64,000 nt of DNA from a virus, in the IMG/VR virus record IMGVR_UViG_3300043419_000898, positions 18,498 to 82,497 of that record; one strand, given 5' to 3'. A program made the translations under genes and the position numbers. Under the pieces are notes generated by a model, which ran no database searches, had not been told where the DNA came from, and worked only from the letters and a program-made list of their open reading frames with translations. Shown here one piece after another: positions 1 through 8,863 of this stretch. Position 1 is the first letter of the stretch. The number at the start of each line of letters is the position of its first letter.

Positions 1-618
1 TATGCCATTGTTGCACAAGAACAAGCAATCGGTTACCGATGTATTAAAGTTATAAGCCGAACCTGTTGTTTGACCTTCAATATATAATCCAACATCGCCA
101 TAAAAAATACATTTACTTATTGTTGAATCTAGAGGATTATTAGCAGATGTAGCTAATCGCACAATCCCTCTAGCACCACCACTTTGCGCAGACCACGTTG
201 AAAACACGCAGTTTTGCAATGTTATATTTCTTGCACTTGTAAATTGCGTATAACCATTACCAACTATATGCACATTTTGTAACGTCACATAAGTTTTAGC
301 GCAGGTTAATATATTCCCAAATGTCGGAACAACATTGTCTGATGCAAAATTTGTCATCAAAACAATGTTTGGAGTTACTCCAGAAAATTGTGATGCGACA
401 GGGTCTCCAGAGATTACGAGCGTTTGACTAACTGATGGCGTAACCGTCACTGTAGGAGATTCTCGGTAGATACCGGGCGCAATATATAAATAATTCGCAC
501 CACTCGTTAAAACCATATTGGCTAATGCATAAGTAATAGTTTGCCACGCCTGATTTGCAGCTGAACCAGTGCCTGCGTTGGCATTATTGCCGTCTGTCCT
601 AACGTAATAAGTCGCCAT
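1..618 (-). CDS. Beta-helix tail fibre paralog 1 (truncated by window start)
   Basis: This is the N-terminal 206 codons of a protein that runs off the window. It begins MATYYVRTDG, the start shared by all seven fibre paralogs here, followed by a region poor in charge and rich in N, T, V, G (YLYIAPGIYRE, ISGDP, LQNVHIVG, ITLQNCVF) typical of right-handed parallel beta-helix (DUF1565/pectate-lyase-like) proteins. By family logic it is a virion-attached receptor-binding or glycan-binding protein. Its ATG overlaps the TAA of the 75-residue gene upstream (TAATG), so translation is probably coupled. Confidence 0.85.
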   Translation of the reverse strand, partial: MATYYVRTDGNNANAGTGSAANQAWQTITYALANMVLTSGANYLYIAPGIYRESPTVTVTPSVSQTLVISGDPVASQFSGVTPNIVLMTNFASDNVVPTFGNILTCAKTYVTLQNVHIVGNGYTQFTSARNITLQNCVFSTWSAQSGGARGIVRLATSANNPLDSTISKCIFYGDVGLYIEGQTTGSAYNFNTSVTDCLFLCNNGI

Positions 619-845
619 TATTCGGCATCTCCACTAATAATCTGTTGAGCCATAATCACTGCGAACTGTTGCACGATGCCATACTGAAACTGCTCATCCT
701 GCATCACCCACCAGACGTTGACCGATGTTCCATCATGTCCAAACGCTCCAAGGATGTTTCCAGCATCGTCTTCAATGTCACCAAATACACGCCAATCAGT
801 AGACGGTGCAGGTTCCTTTTCAATGCGGAAGTTTTGCAGGTTCAT
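618..845 (-). CDS. Small fibre-associated module protein (75 aa)
   Basis: This protein of unknown function starts MNLQNFRIEKE and contains DWRVFGDIEDDAGNILG and an aromatic stretch (VNVWWV, EQFQYG). It is homologous to both halves of the protein at 12515-12961 and more distantly to 6777-7067. Each copy lies immediately before a beta-helix fibre gene, so I infer a role in fibre assembly or attachment. Its ATG overlaps the stop of the 49-residue gene before it (ATGA), and its own stop overlaps the next start (TAATG). No enzyme motif is visible. Confidence 0.8.
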   Translation of the reverse strand: MNLQNFRIEKEPAPSTDWRVFGDIEDDAGNILGAFGHDGTSVNVWWVMQDEQFQYGIVQQFAVIMAQQIISGDAE

Positions 846-991
846 TTGCCCACCTTCAAAGCACTTGCCTGAACACCCTTGAAAGGCATCGTGAGGAACG
901 CCAGCACACTAGACACCGCAGCGGAGACTCCAGCCGCTACAGCCTTGCTCCCATATACCGCCATCACTGCTCCGTAGACCGTAGTATTCAT
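842..991 (-). CDS. 49-residue hydrophobic protein between fibre genes
   Basis: This short reading frame encodes about 49 residues starting MNTTVYGAVMAVYGSK, with one hydrophobic segment (VAAGVSAAVSSVLAFLTM) that could span a membrane. Support comes from perfect packing: its ATG overlaps the stop of the preceding fibre gene (TAATG) and its TGA overlaps the next ATG (ATGA), as for every gene pair in this stretch. It may be a relic or relative of the small membrane proteins at 12.9-13.9 kb. Function is unknown. Confidence 0.6.
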   Translation of the reverse strand: MNTTVYGAVMAVYGSKAVAAGVSAAVSSVLAFLTMPFKGVQASALKVGK

Positions 992-3015
992 TACCGTCTC
1001 CTAACCCTTAGCATCATAGGTCCATGTATAGCAGTATCAGCACCGCCATTATTGCGCCTTGCGTATACCTTGTAATCGCCAGCCGTAGTAGTCACTACAG
1101 TATCGAGAATAAACGTCATCTCACCGTTTGACTCATACTGAATTGTCGGCGTATAGGTAGATATAAGGTTCCCAGATGAGTACACCTCTACGGTACACGT
1201 AGCGGCTCCTATAGGCACTGCTGTGTTGTACGTATCAACTATCTGCAACTTTACAGTTGTTGATGTACCTTGGATGATATCTAGTTCACCGTTTGCACCG
1301 AGTTGGTCAGATATCAACTTGTAGCCGGGAGTACTGATAAGCATAGATGCTTGGTCAAACTCTACGGTCACATATGCACCGTTAGTGCCAGATGCACCCT
1401 TGATAGTAAACGATGCTGTAGTAGTGTTGGCGGCTATCATCGCATTAGGAATATCGAACCTATAAAGTCCCGGCATCCTAACTGCATCTACTTCACAGAA
1501 GCCACCAGATACCCACGCTCCAGTTGGTGTCTGAGCAACCAGCGGTACGGTCACTGTAGCACTGTTGTTTCTGACGTAGTAGCAAACTAAGTTAGGCGTG
1601 TCGAATGATATGCCCGTAACACCTAGGAAGACATAAGTTGACTGACTTTGCGAACCGGGTGTAGTCCTGAATGTCGTTGTCTGTCGTTCTGATGGTATGT
1701 ACTGTCCAATAGTAGATAGGTCAACTCTGTTAGCCATACCGACAGTTGGTGCGGAACCAGTTGGATATGCAGTGCCAAACGCATCTGTTGTGTATCTAAA
1801 TCTACGATGCTGGATAGTTCCAGCAGTGGATGGAGTAAGACCAGTACAAGTGAAGGATGTAGTTCCGGTGACTGTTGCTACAGTGTATGTTTGCAGAGCA
1901 GTGATGTTGCCGAGTGTAGTCAAGAATTGAATCTTGTCACCAACAACATAGACGTTTCCACCAAGCGGAATTTCGGCAGAACCAGCAGTGATTCCAACAG
2001 ATAGAGAGTTTGGAGTGCCGGATGAGATGAGGTTACTACCAAGGCGTGGTGCATACCAGTCGTTTACACCAAGACCAAATAGTCGTTCCATACCGTGAGA
2101 TAGTGTTGGGTTACATATAACATTATTACTACCTACCGCTGTATTGAGTGCTACATTTGCGTAACCACTTTGAATCATACTTGATTTGTTGTAATCCGCA
2201 TAAATAGCATTAGCGATATTTGCTTGACAGTAGTTAAATGTAATCTGTTGTGCGTAGTTGTTGTAGTATTTTGCTTGCAATGTTGCATCAGTTACACCGG
2301 ACACTTCTAAGCACCTGTGTACTTGGTGAAACGTATTATTAAATACAAGCGTATTTGCAGGAGTATATCCAGTTAAGAATATTGCCCCGTTTCCAGCACC
2401 ATTTGCGTTTCCACCACCGGTGAAATAATTGTTGGCAATGACTGTATTTGACTCTATTGCTGATGAGCCAGCATGAGTAACTTGTAATATCACACTACCT
2501 ACAGCCGTCCTGCATAAGACTATGTTGTCAGTGAAAATAAAATTTAATGCCACATTGTTTGGGCTGCCGATAGTGCCAACATTACTCCAACAAATAAATG
2601 CACATTGGTCTACAATCCAGTTTGTACAAGTAGTTGCACTAAAACCGGTGTTCCAGTTTTCAAACAACAACTTACGAAAAGTTAAAAAGTTCTTTGATGT
2701 AGCAGTAAGAGCAGTTCCACTATAGTTAACTTGTGCGTTATCAGCCGCCGTAGATGTAATACGGACTACACCCGGTGTGATGTCGCTAAACTGAGTACAC
2801 GTAGGGTCACCAAGTATGTTTGTCTGAACAGTAGCCGAAATCATAGCGACAGTCAACGTCTCGTTGTATCGACCCGGTGCAATGTAAACCGTATCACCGG
2901 ACGAGATACCAGCCGCTCCTAGTGCCTTCTGTATAGTCTGCCAAGCCTGAAGCCGACCGGGTCCTAAACCAGTGTTAGCATCACTACCATCGTTACGGAC
3001 ATAGTATGTAGGCAT
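991..3015 (-). CDS. Beta-helix tail fibre paralog 2 (674 aa)
   Basis: This is the longest of the paralogs. Residues 1-50 carry the shared start MPTYYVRNDGSDANTG and a VYIAPGRYNE motif. Residues ~50-340 are repetitive beta-helix sequence. Two beta-sandwich-like domains follow: one with STYVFLGVTGISF and GLYRFDIPNAM, and a last one with TTVKLQIVDTYNTAVPIG and GDYKVYARRN. The insert around residues 320-400 (VGDKIQFLT, YTVATVTGTTSFTCTG) is not seen in the other copies and resembles small phage carbohydrate-binding-like folds. Start and stop overlap the neighbours by TAATG. Predicted virion receptor-binding protein. Confidence 0.85.
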   Translation of the reverse strand: MPTYYVRNDGSDANTGLGPGRLQAWQTIQKALGAAGISSGDTVYIAPGRYNETLTVAMISATVQTNILGDPTCTQFSDITPGVVRITSTAADNAQVNYSGTALTATSKNFLTFRKLLFENWNTGFSATTCTNWIVDQCAFICWSNVGTIGSPNNVALNFIFTDNIVLCRTAVGSVILQVTHAGSSAIESNTVIANNYFTGGGNANGAGNGAIFLTGYTPANTLVFNNTFHQVHRCLEVSGVTDATLQAKYYNNYAQQITFNYCQANIANAIYADYNKSSMIQSGYANVALNTAVGSNNVICNPTLSHGMERLFGLGVNDWYAPRLGSNLISSGTPNSLSVGITAGSAEIPLGGNVYVVGDKIQFLTTLGNITALQTYTVATVTGTTSFTCTGLTPSTAGTIQHRRFRYTTDAFGTAYPTGSAPTVGMANRVDLSTIGQYIPSERQTTTFRTTPGSQSQSTYVFLGVTGISFDTPNLVCYYVRNNSATVTVPLVAQTPTGAWVSGGFCEVDAVRMPGLYRFDIPNAMIAANTTTASFTIKGASGTNGAYVTVEFDQASMLISTPGYKLISDQLGANGELDIIQGTSTTVKLQIVDTYNTAVPIGAATCTVEVYSSGNLISTYTPTIQYESNGEMTFILDTVVTTTAGDYKVYARRNNGGADTAIHGPMMLRVRRR

Positions 3016-4877
3016 TACAGTCTCCTAACCTTCAAAGCAAGCGGTCCATAAACAACACTATCTGAAGCACCAGCAGAGCGTACACAGTAAACATTGTAGT
3101 CGCCAGCAGTAGCCGTTACAGTGCTTGTAAGAACAAACGACAACTCACCGTTACCAGCATACTGAACAACCGGCGTATATGTTGCTACTAAGTTGTTGTT
3201 GCTATTGTAGACTTGCACAGAACATGTTGCAGTACCAATATTGACTGGAACATCATACATATCCAACAACTGAATCTTAGTGGTTACCGTAGAGTTCTGA
3301 TTGAGTTCAAGAATGCCGTTGTTTCCACTGTCTTCTGAGTACAACTTAAACTCATTGGTTGATACTAGTGATGATGTTGCTGGATTCTCGATGTTGACGT
3401 TTACGAATGCACCATTGAAAGCGTTAGCACCACGTAGCATGATAGACGCTGATTTAGCACCAGCAAGCATCACGTCGTTAGGGATGTCGAACTTATAAAC
3501 ACCGGGCATTGTTGTTGATGACACTTCGAACAAGCCACCAGATACCCAAGTAGAAGCGTTACCAGCAACTAGTGGGACGTATACGGTAGCACCATTGTCA
3601 CGAGCGTAGTAGCACGTCAAGTTAGGCGTTTGATAGTTTACGCCAGTGGAACCTAGGTAGACGTGTACTGAGACTCCAGTGGAGCCTGATGTGACTGTGA
3701 TTGTTTGGATTGCTCTGTCTAGAGGTACGTAGCCAGCAGTTGATGGGATAGTAGATACTTGCCTGTTATCCATATATCCAATAGTCGGATTTGCTTGATT
3801 CCAAATATTGTTACTGAAATCATATGTAGGCGTACTGAAATTACCAAATGTTGTATTCGCACCAGCACCAATTATCGCAGAACCAAGTAAAGGTGTGTAT
3901 GGTAAGTATTGATATACACTCTCCTTGTATCCTTCTTGTATATCAACTGGCATCGAGTTCAATGTTACGTTTCCAGTACCGGGTCCAAAACTGTTATTAC
4001 TTAAAACAAATCCTGCATTATATGATTGCTGAACTTGATTACTAAAGTCATTTGTAAATGTGTTTGTGACCGGAACACTTAATATTAAACAGTTCGTAAC
4101 CGTCATGGCTGGTCTACCACTCCATGCGTTGCAAGCAAAAATATAATTAGGTTGATTTCTGCCGGGGGCAAGTGTACAGTTCCAATAGTTTGACATATAT
4201 GTGTTATTGGAATTGGCTTTACTTGCTTGAAGATGATAGAAATTTGTAACAGTACCACCAGAGTTAGTGTGTGATGCTCTATCTGCATTTATACATGCAG
4301 TCATAAAACATGATGCAAATAAAACAGTACAAGCAACAGGGTAGTTTGCATTATTGAAATATGCTGGAAATTCAAATAAAGAACAACGCCTAAACGAAAC
4401 CGTCATAACTGGGCTTTCATTAATTTGTGTAAATGACGATTCCTTACAACCAGCATACACAACGCAATCATCAAAAAATACGGACGGACTACTAGTAAAT
4501 GTCATCCACCCGTCAAATCTAAGATTCCTGAACGTATAGAATCCCTTTGAAGAAAGCGTCAATACTGCGCCAGATGGAGCAGTGGCGTCATTCGTCAAGT
4601 TATTACTTATTCTGACAACACCGGCAGTGAGACCCGTTCCCCACGCAACTTGAGTTAGTGATGCATCACCACGAACATCAATATTCAATGACTGCAATGT
4701 AATAGTCGGAGATACATTCTCTCGATACACACCCGGTGCAATCCAAACTGTATCTCCGCCAACTGCTACAGATAACGCTTTGTTGACAGTCCTAAATGCA
4801 CCAGTGCCACTCGCATTAGTAGGTGCTAATCCTGTATTAGTATCGTTGCCATCAGGTCTTACATAATATGTAGGCAT
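3015..4877 (-). CDS. Beta-helix tail fibre paralog 3 (620 aa)
   Basis: It shares the N-terminus MPTYYVRPDGNDTNTG and VWIAPGVYRENV, a central beta-helix, and the two C-terminal sandwich domains (VHVYLGSTGVNYQTPNLTC; GVYKFDIPNDVM; ATCSVQVYNSNNNL). It is nearly identical to paralog 4 in its first ~60 residues and in the first sandwich domain, but the helix between differs, which suggests a recent duplication followed by diversification of the exposed part. It is coupled to its neighbours by TAATG overlaps. Confidence 0.85.
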   Translation of the reverse strand: MPTYYVRPDGNDTNTGLAPTNASGTGAFRTVNKALSVAVGGDTVWIAPGVYRENVSPTITLQSLNIDVRGDASLTQVAWGTGLTAGVVRISNNLTNDATAPSGAVLTLSSKGFYTFRNLRFDGWMTFTSSPSVFFDDCVVYAGCKESSFTQINESPVMTVSFRRCSLFEFPAYFNNANYPVACTVLFASCFMTACINADRASHTNSGGTVTNFYHLQASKANSNNTYMSNYWNCTLAPGRNQPNYIFACNAWSGRPAMTVTNCLILSVPVTNTFTNDFSNQVQQSYNAGFVLSNNSFGPGTGNVTLNSMPVDIQEGYKESVYQYLPYTPLLGSAIIGAGANTTFGNFSTPTYDFSNNIWNQANPTIGYMDNRQVSTIPSTAGYVPLDRAIQTITVTSGSTGVSVHVYLGSTGVNYQTPNLTCYYARDNGATVYVPLVAGNASTWVSGGLFEVSSTTMPGVYKFDIPNDVMLAGAKSASIMLRGANAFNGAFVNVNIENPATSSLVSTNEFKLYSEDSGNNGILELNQNSTVTTKIQLLDMYDVPVNIGTATCSVQVYNSNNNLVATYTPVVQYAGNGELSFVLTSTVTATAGDYNVYCVRSAGASDSVVYGPLALKVRRL

Positions 4878-6775
4878 TAGAGATTATTTACCTTTACAGC
4901 AAGCGGTCCAAATACGGCTCTGTCGGTAGTACCACCAGCACGTATTGCATACACGTTGTAGTTACCAGCCGTATTCGTAACAGTGCCGTCAATCACAAAG
5001 GTTACCGCACCGTTTGACGCATACTGCACAGTCGGCGTGTACGAACCTATCAGCACGTTAGCAGAAGAGTAAACTTCAACGGACATCGTTGATGAACCAA
5101 TGTTTACGGCAGTTCCGTTAGTATCTGCTATCTGACACTTGATTGTTGTTACTGTTCCTTTATTGACTGTAAGTACACCATCAGAACCAGCATATTCAGA
5201 CAACAACTTGTACCCAGTTGTAGATAAGTAAGCCGACTGAGCCGGTTGCTTGATATTGATGTTGACATACGCTCCGTTGAACGCATTAGCACCACGCAGC
5301 ATTATGGATGCAGTAGACGCACCAGAAGATATGACTTCGTTAGGTATGTCGAACTTGTATACACCGGGCATCGTTACGGCAGATACTTCGTAGAGGCTAC
5401 CAGAGACCCATGTAGAGGCGTTACCAGCAACTAGCGGTATGTTTACCGATGTGCCGTTATTACGTGCGTAGTAACAAGTAAGGTTAGGTGTCTGGAAGGT
5501 TACTCCGGTGGAGCCTAGGTAGACGTGTACTGACTTGCCGGTTTCAGCCGCTGTGACCGTGACTGTTTGGATAGAACGGTCTAAAGGTACGTAGCCACCT
5601 GCTCCCGGTACAGTTGCTATAACCCTGTTATCCATATACCCAACAGTTGGGTTAAGTTGATTCCACAGATTGTTAGAAAAGTCAGTTGTTGGTGTTGTCC
5701 ATGTTGTCGTACCAACTGTTACGGACTGTGTACCAGCACCTATGACTGGACTAGCCGGTAGTGGTGTATGTGGTACGTAGTTAAATACACCTTGACTGTA
5801 TCCGTCATTTATGTCTATTGGTGCATATTGAAGTGTGACAGAGTTAGCACCAGATGCAACACTAGACCGGGTTATGTTGATACCGTAATTGTAATTCTCA
5901 ACAATTCCTGAAGCCACAGACCTAAATGTAGCAGTAGTTGCAGTAGCAAGTATTAGGCAGTTGATTACTATGAAATTACCTGTCGTCCCACCAACGTTGT
6001 CATTCCATATGTACGAAGGAGTTGTGCGCCCCGGTAAAACAGTGCAGTTAAAGAAACGTACATGCGTAGTTCCCTGAGCACCTGCACCAGCCTCCATACT
6101 CCAATAAAAAGTACCAAGTACTGCTGGGCTTTCACAGACATAAAACAAGCAATCTACAAAAGACAGACGTTCATCAACACTTACATTTAACTGCGCACGA
6201 CCAAATCTCATAGGCACGTTACTGAACGTACATCGAAGGAATTCTATATTCCAAACATACCGGTCACCCAGATTGCTATATCCAAAAAATTCAGTAAGTT
6301 GACCATTCCCAGCAAACTGACAATCAGTAAATCTATGTCCTGAACCACGAGTGTTATCAGTCGTATCCCAAAATGCTACACATCTAAATGAGCCATCTAT
6401 GCGTATCTTTGAGAAGTCATAAAACCTTCTAAGTGTTGCATAGTTAGTACCTAAGTCTAATGTAACACCGGAAGGAGTTGATGAGTCGTTTGTTAGTTGG
6501 TTCGTAAGCCTAATCACACCAACGGTCAACCCAGAACCCCAAGGAACTTGAGTAAGCGTCGGGTCGCCTTTGACATATATGTAAGTGTTTTGAGCCGCAG
6601 TTGTAGGATAAACATTCTCCCTATACGTACCGGGAGCAATCCAAACCGTATCACCGCCAACCGCTACACTAAGTGCCTTGTTGACAGTCCTAAACGAACC
6701 AGTACCAGCGGCGTTAGTTGGAGCAGTGCCGACGTTTAGGTCGTTGCCGTCTGGTCTTACATAGTAAGTAGGCAT
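4877..6775 (-). CDS. Beta-helix tail fibre paralog 4 (632 aa)
   Basis: It begins MPTYYVRPDGNDLNVG and has the same three-part plan: conserved N-terminal ~60 residues (VWIAPGTYRENV), variable beta-helix to ~residue 360, then two sandwich domains (VHVYLGSTGVTFQTPNL, GVYKFDIPNEV; then TIKCQIADTNGTAVNIG). Sister of paralog 3. It directly follows the small module gene at 6777-7067 and begins a chain of coupled fibre genes reading towards position 1. Confidence 0.85.
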   Translation of the reverse strand: MPTYYVRPDGNDLNVGTAPTNAAGTGSFRTVNKALSVAVGGDTVWIAPGTYRENVYPTTAAQNTYIYVKGDPTLTQVPWGSGLTVGVIRLTNQLTNDSSTPSGVTLDLGTNYATLRRFYDFSKIRIDGSFRCVAFWDTTDNTRGSGHRFTDCQFAGNGQLTEFFGYSNLGDRYVWNIEFLRCTFSNVPMRFGRAQLNVSVDERLSFVDCLFYVCESPAVLGTFYWSMEAGAGAQGTTHVRFFNCTVLPGRTTPSYIWNDNVGGTTGNFIVINCLILATATTATFRSVASGIVENYNYGINITRSSVASGANSVTLQYAPIDINDGYSQGVFNYVPHTPLPASPVIGAGTQSVTVGTTTWTTPTTDFSNNLWNQLNPTVGYMDNRVIATVPGAGGYVPLDRSIQTVTVTAAETGKSVHVYLGSTGVTFQTPNLTCYYARNNGTSVNIPLVAGNASTWVSGSLYEVSAVTMPGVYKFDIPNEVISSGASTASIMLRGANAFNGAYVNINIKQPAQSAYLSTTGYKLLSEYAGSDGVLTVNKGTVTTIKCQIADTNGTAVNIGSSTMSVEVYSSANVLIGSYTPTVQYASNGAVTFVIDGTVTNTAGNYNVYAIRAGGTTDRAVFGPLAVKVNNL

Positions 6776-6776
6776 A

Positions 6777-7067
6777 CTAACCCTCCTGCGGTGGAACTGG
6801 GTTCAGGATAGCGTCAGCCATATGTTGAAGGAACATATCAACCCAGCCTGACTGCTTGTCCAATGGTTGTGTAGTAAAGAACTGAAACAACGAAGTACCT
6901 TGTGGCACTCCTTCAGCGTCTGGATTGTTGAATGTCCCTAAGATGTAGGCAGGGTCAGGATTTTGCGGGTCGTAAAACTCGCTGACAATATCTCCAAACA
7001 CTTTCCAGTCGTTTGTTTCTGGTACGTGTTCTTTTCGGATGTTTGCGAAACTGTTATTGAGACCCAT
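6777..7067 (-). CDS. Small fibre-associated module protein (96 aa)
   Basis: This is a divergent relative of the 75-residue modules: FANIRKEHVPETNDWKVFGD aligns with NFRIEKEPAPSTDWRVFGD of the gene at 618-845, with an insertion rich in D and P after it, and GTSLFQFF matches GTSVNVWW. It sits between fibre paralogs 5 and 4. No catalytic motif is seen. Its repeated placement before fibre genes is the only clue to its role. Confidence 0.8.
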   Translation of the reverse strand: MGLNNSFANIRKEHVPETNDWKVFGDIVSEFYDPQNPDPAYILGTFNNPDAEGVPQGTSLFQFFTTQPLDKQSGWVDMFLQHMADAILNPVPPQEG

Positions 7068-7084
7068 AGTAATTTAGTCTAACC

Positions 7085-8863
7085 TTATGGCGATAACACT
7101 TCAAGTTTCATACGACCAAAGACGTTTATCTCAGAACCTATCTGCCGTGAAATATTGATGGTGTACATACCAACAACATTAGTCACCGTAGCGTCTATAG
7201 CAAACGAGTATCTGCCGTCTTCAGCGTATTTAGCAGTACAAGGGTACGAGTCAACCAAGAAGCCAGCACTGTTGTAAGCATTAGCAGTAACGACTGTGCC
7301 TGTACCATCTACGCCTGTGCCGTACTGGTCAACCATCTTGAAGTCGATTGAGTGGATAGAACCCTTGAACAGTTTGAGGCGTTCGTCTGTGAGTACACCA
7401 TCTGCTTGTACGGTAAATGGACCCATACGTACTTGTGAACCAAGGATAGGTGGTTCTTGAATAACAACAACTGCACCGTTAGTTCCTGATGCACCTCTAA
7501 CCGTAACCACTGTCTGGGTGTATGCGGCAGATATTGCTGCGTTAGGTATGTCTAGTCGATACACGCCGGGTTGATTAGCCGCACTGACTTCTGCAAAACC
7601 TCCGGATACCCATGCGCCTGTTGTTGTTTGTGCTACTAGTGCAATAGATACTGGAGCGGCATCTTCCTTAGTGTAATAGGCTTGAAGACCGGCGGTTGTA
7701 GCAGTAAGACCTGTAGCACCTAAATATAGGTAGAGTGAGCGGGATGTTGAGCCAGCGGTGATACTGATTTGGGTAGTTTCATCTAAGTTAGGTAAGTATG
7801 TACCGATACCTGTGAGTGTTCTGTATTTTGCAACTCCAATATCAGGATTAGTGCCCCATGCTTGACCATACATATCGACAGTTGGTGCACCTGAAAGCAA
7901 TCCAGCAAGAGCATTGGGGCTGTTAAATGTATTTCCAAATATCTGTACTGGACCATAGCCTTGAAGTAGGCTTTGACCAAAATCCAGACCAGACCATGAT
8001 GCAACTGTTGTATTTGCACCTTGAGCCACATTTAGTCTATTATTAACACCGTAAACACGGTTAAAGTTTTCGGTTACACCTAAGTTTAGGTTAGATTGAA
8101 ACGCATATGTGCCTGTTGCATAAATTAGACAATTGTAAATATTTATAACTCCTGAGCCTGAAATATGAGCCTGCGAAGTCCTAAATGGTGTTGAACCCAT
8201 TAGTACACAGTTATAAATATTCACACCCGACAAAAGATAAGGATTGTATCCAGTATTTTGGTCTGTAAGAAAAATTGCGTTTTCACCTGTTAGGACACAA
8301 TCACTTAAAGCAAAACCAACATTTTGTGCTGACCCTAAATTCCTATAGTTGTATTGAATCCCGTTCACTGTCCCAGTGAAAACACTTTGCTTGACAACTG
8401 TATTGAAGTTTGAATTGGTAGTACCGCTAAACGTAAATGCCGATGTTGTTGCCGATGTACTAAAACATAAACACCTTTCAACCGTTAAATTAGTACTAGT
8501 TGCTATGTTTAATCCACCAATAATTAAGTCTCTGAATGTCAGGTTATTCTTACTTGTTCCAGTAATAGCGTCGGATGTTGACACAGTGTTGTCATTAATC
8601 GCTGGGGTAATTCTAACTTCACCTGCCGATACACCAACAAACTGTGAAGCAGTTGGGTTACCGTAGATATTCGTCGCTGATGCGTACGTGCCACCAATCG
8701 TAACTGTTTCCCTATACGTACCCGGTGCTATCCACAACGTGTCCCCACTAGTTATGCCACTTGCACTTAGTGCTTTTGCTATAGTTCGCCACGCTGTAGA
8801 TGCAGTTGAACCTAAGCCCGTATTAGCGTCGTTGCCATCCGGTCTTACATAATACGTAGCCAT
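7085..8863 (-). CDS. Beta-helix tail fibre paralog 5 (592 aa)
   Basis: It begins MATYYVRPDGNDANTGLG with LWIAPGTYRETV, followed by a beta-helix (~50-330) and the C-terminal sandwiches (LYLYLGATGLTATTAGLQAY; GVYRLDIPNAAIS; FKMVDQYGTGVDGTG). Its C-terminal half is close to paralog 6 (shared SVSIALVAQT and VVTVRGASGTNGAVV). Overlap with the gene upstream is TAATG. The fibre chain breaks after this gene, where the small module gene intervenes. Confidence 0.85.
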   Translation of the reverse strand: MATYYVRPDGNDANTGLGSTASTAWRTIAKALSASGITSGDTLWIAPGTYRETVTIGGTYASATNIYGNPTASQFVGVSAGEVRITPAINDNTVSTSDAITGTSKNNLTFRDLIIGGLNIATSTNLTVERCLCFSTSATTSAFTFSGTTNSNFNTVVKQSVFTGTVNGIQYNYRNLGSAQNVGFALSDCVLTGENAIFLTDQNTGYNPYLLSGVNIYNCVLMGSTPFRTSQAHISGSGVINIYNCLIYATGTYAFQSNLNLGVTENFNRVYGVNNRLNVAQGANTTVASWSGLDFGQSLLQGYGPVQIFGNTFNSPNALAGLLSGAPTVDMYGQAWGTNPDIGVAKYRTLTGIGTYLPNLDETTQISITAGSTSRSLYLYLGATGLTATTAGLQAYYTKEDAAPVSIALVAQTTTGAWVSGGFAEVSAANQPGVYRLDIPNAAISAAYTQTVVTVRGASGTNGAVVVIQEPPILGSQVRMGPFTVQADGVLTDERLKLFKGSIHSIDFKMVDQYGTGVDGTGTVVTANAYNSAGFLVDSYPCTAKYAEDGRYSFAIDATVTNVVGMYTINISRQIGSEINVFGRMKLEVLSP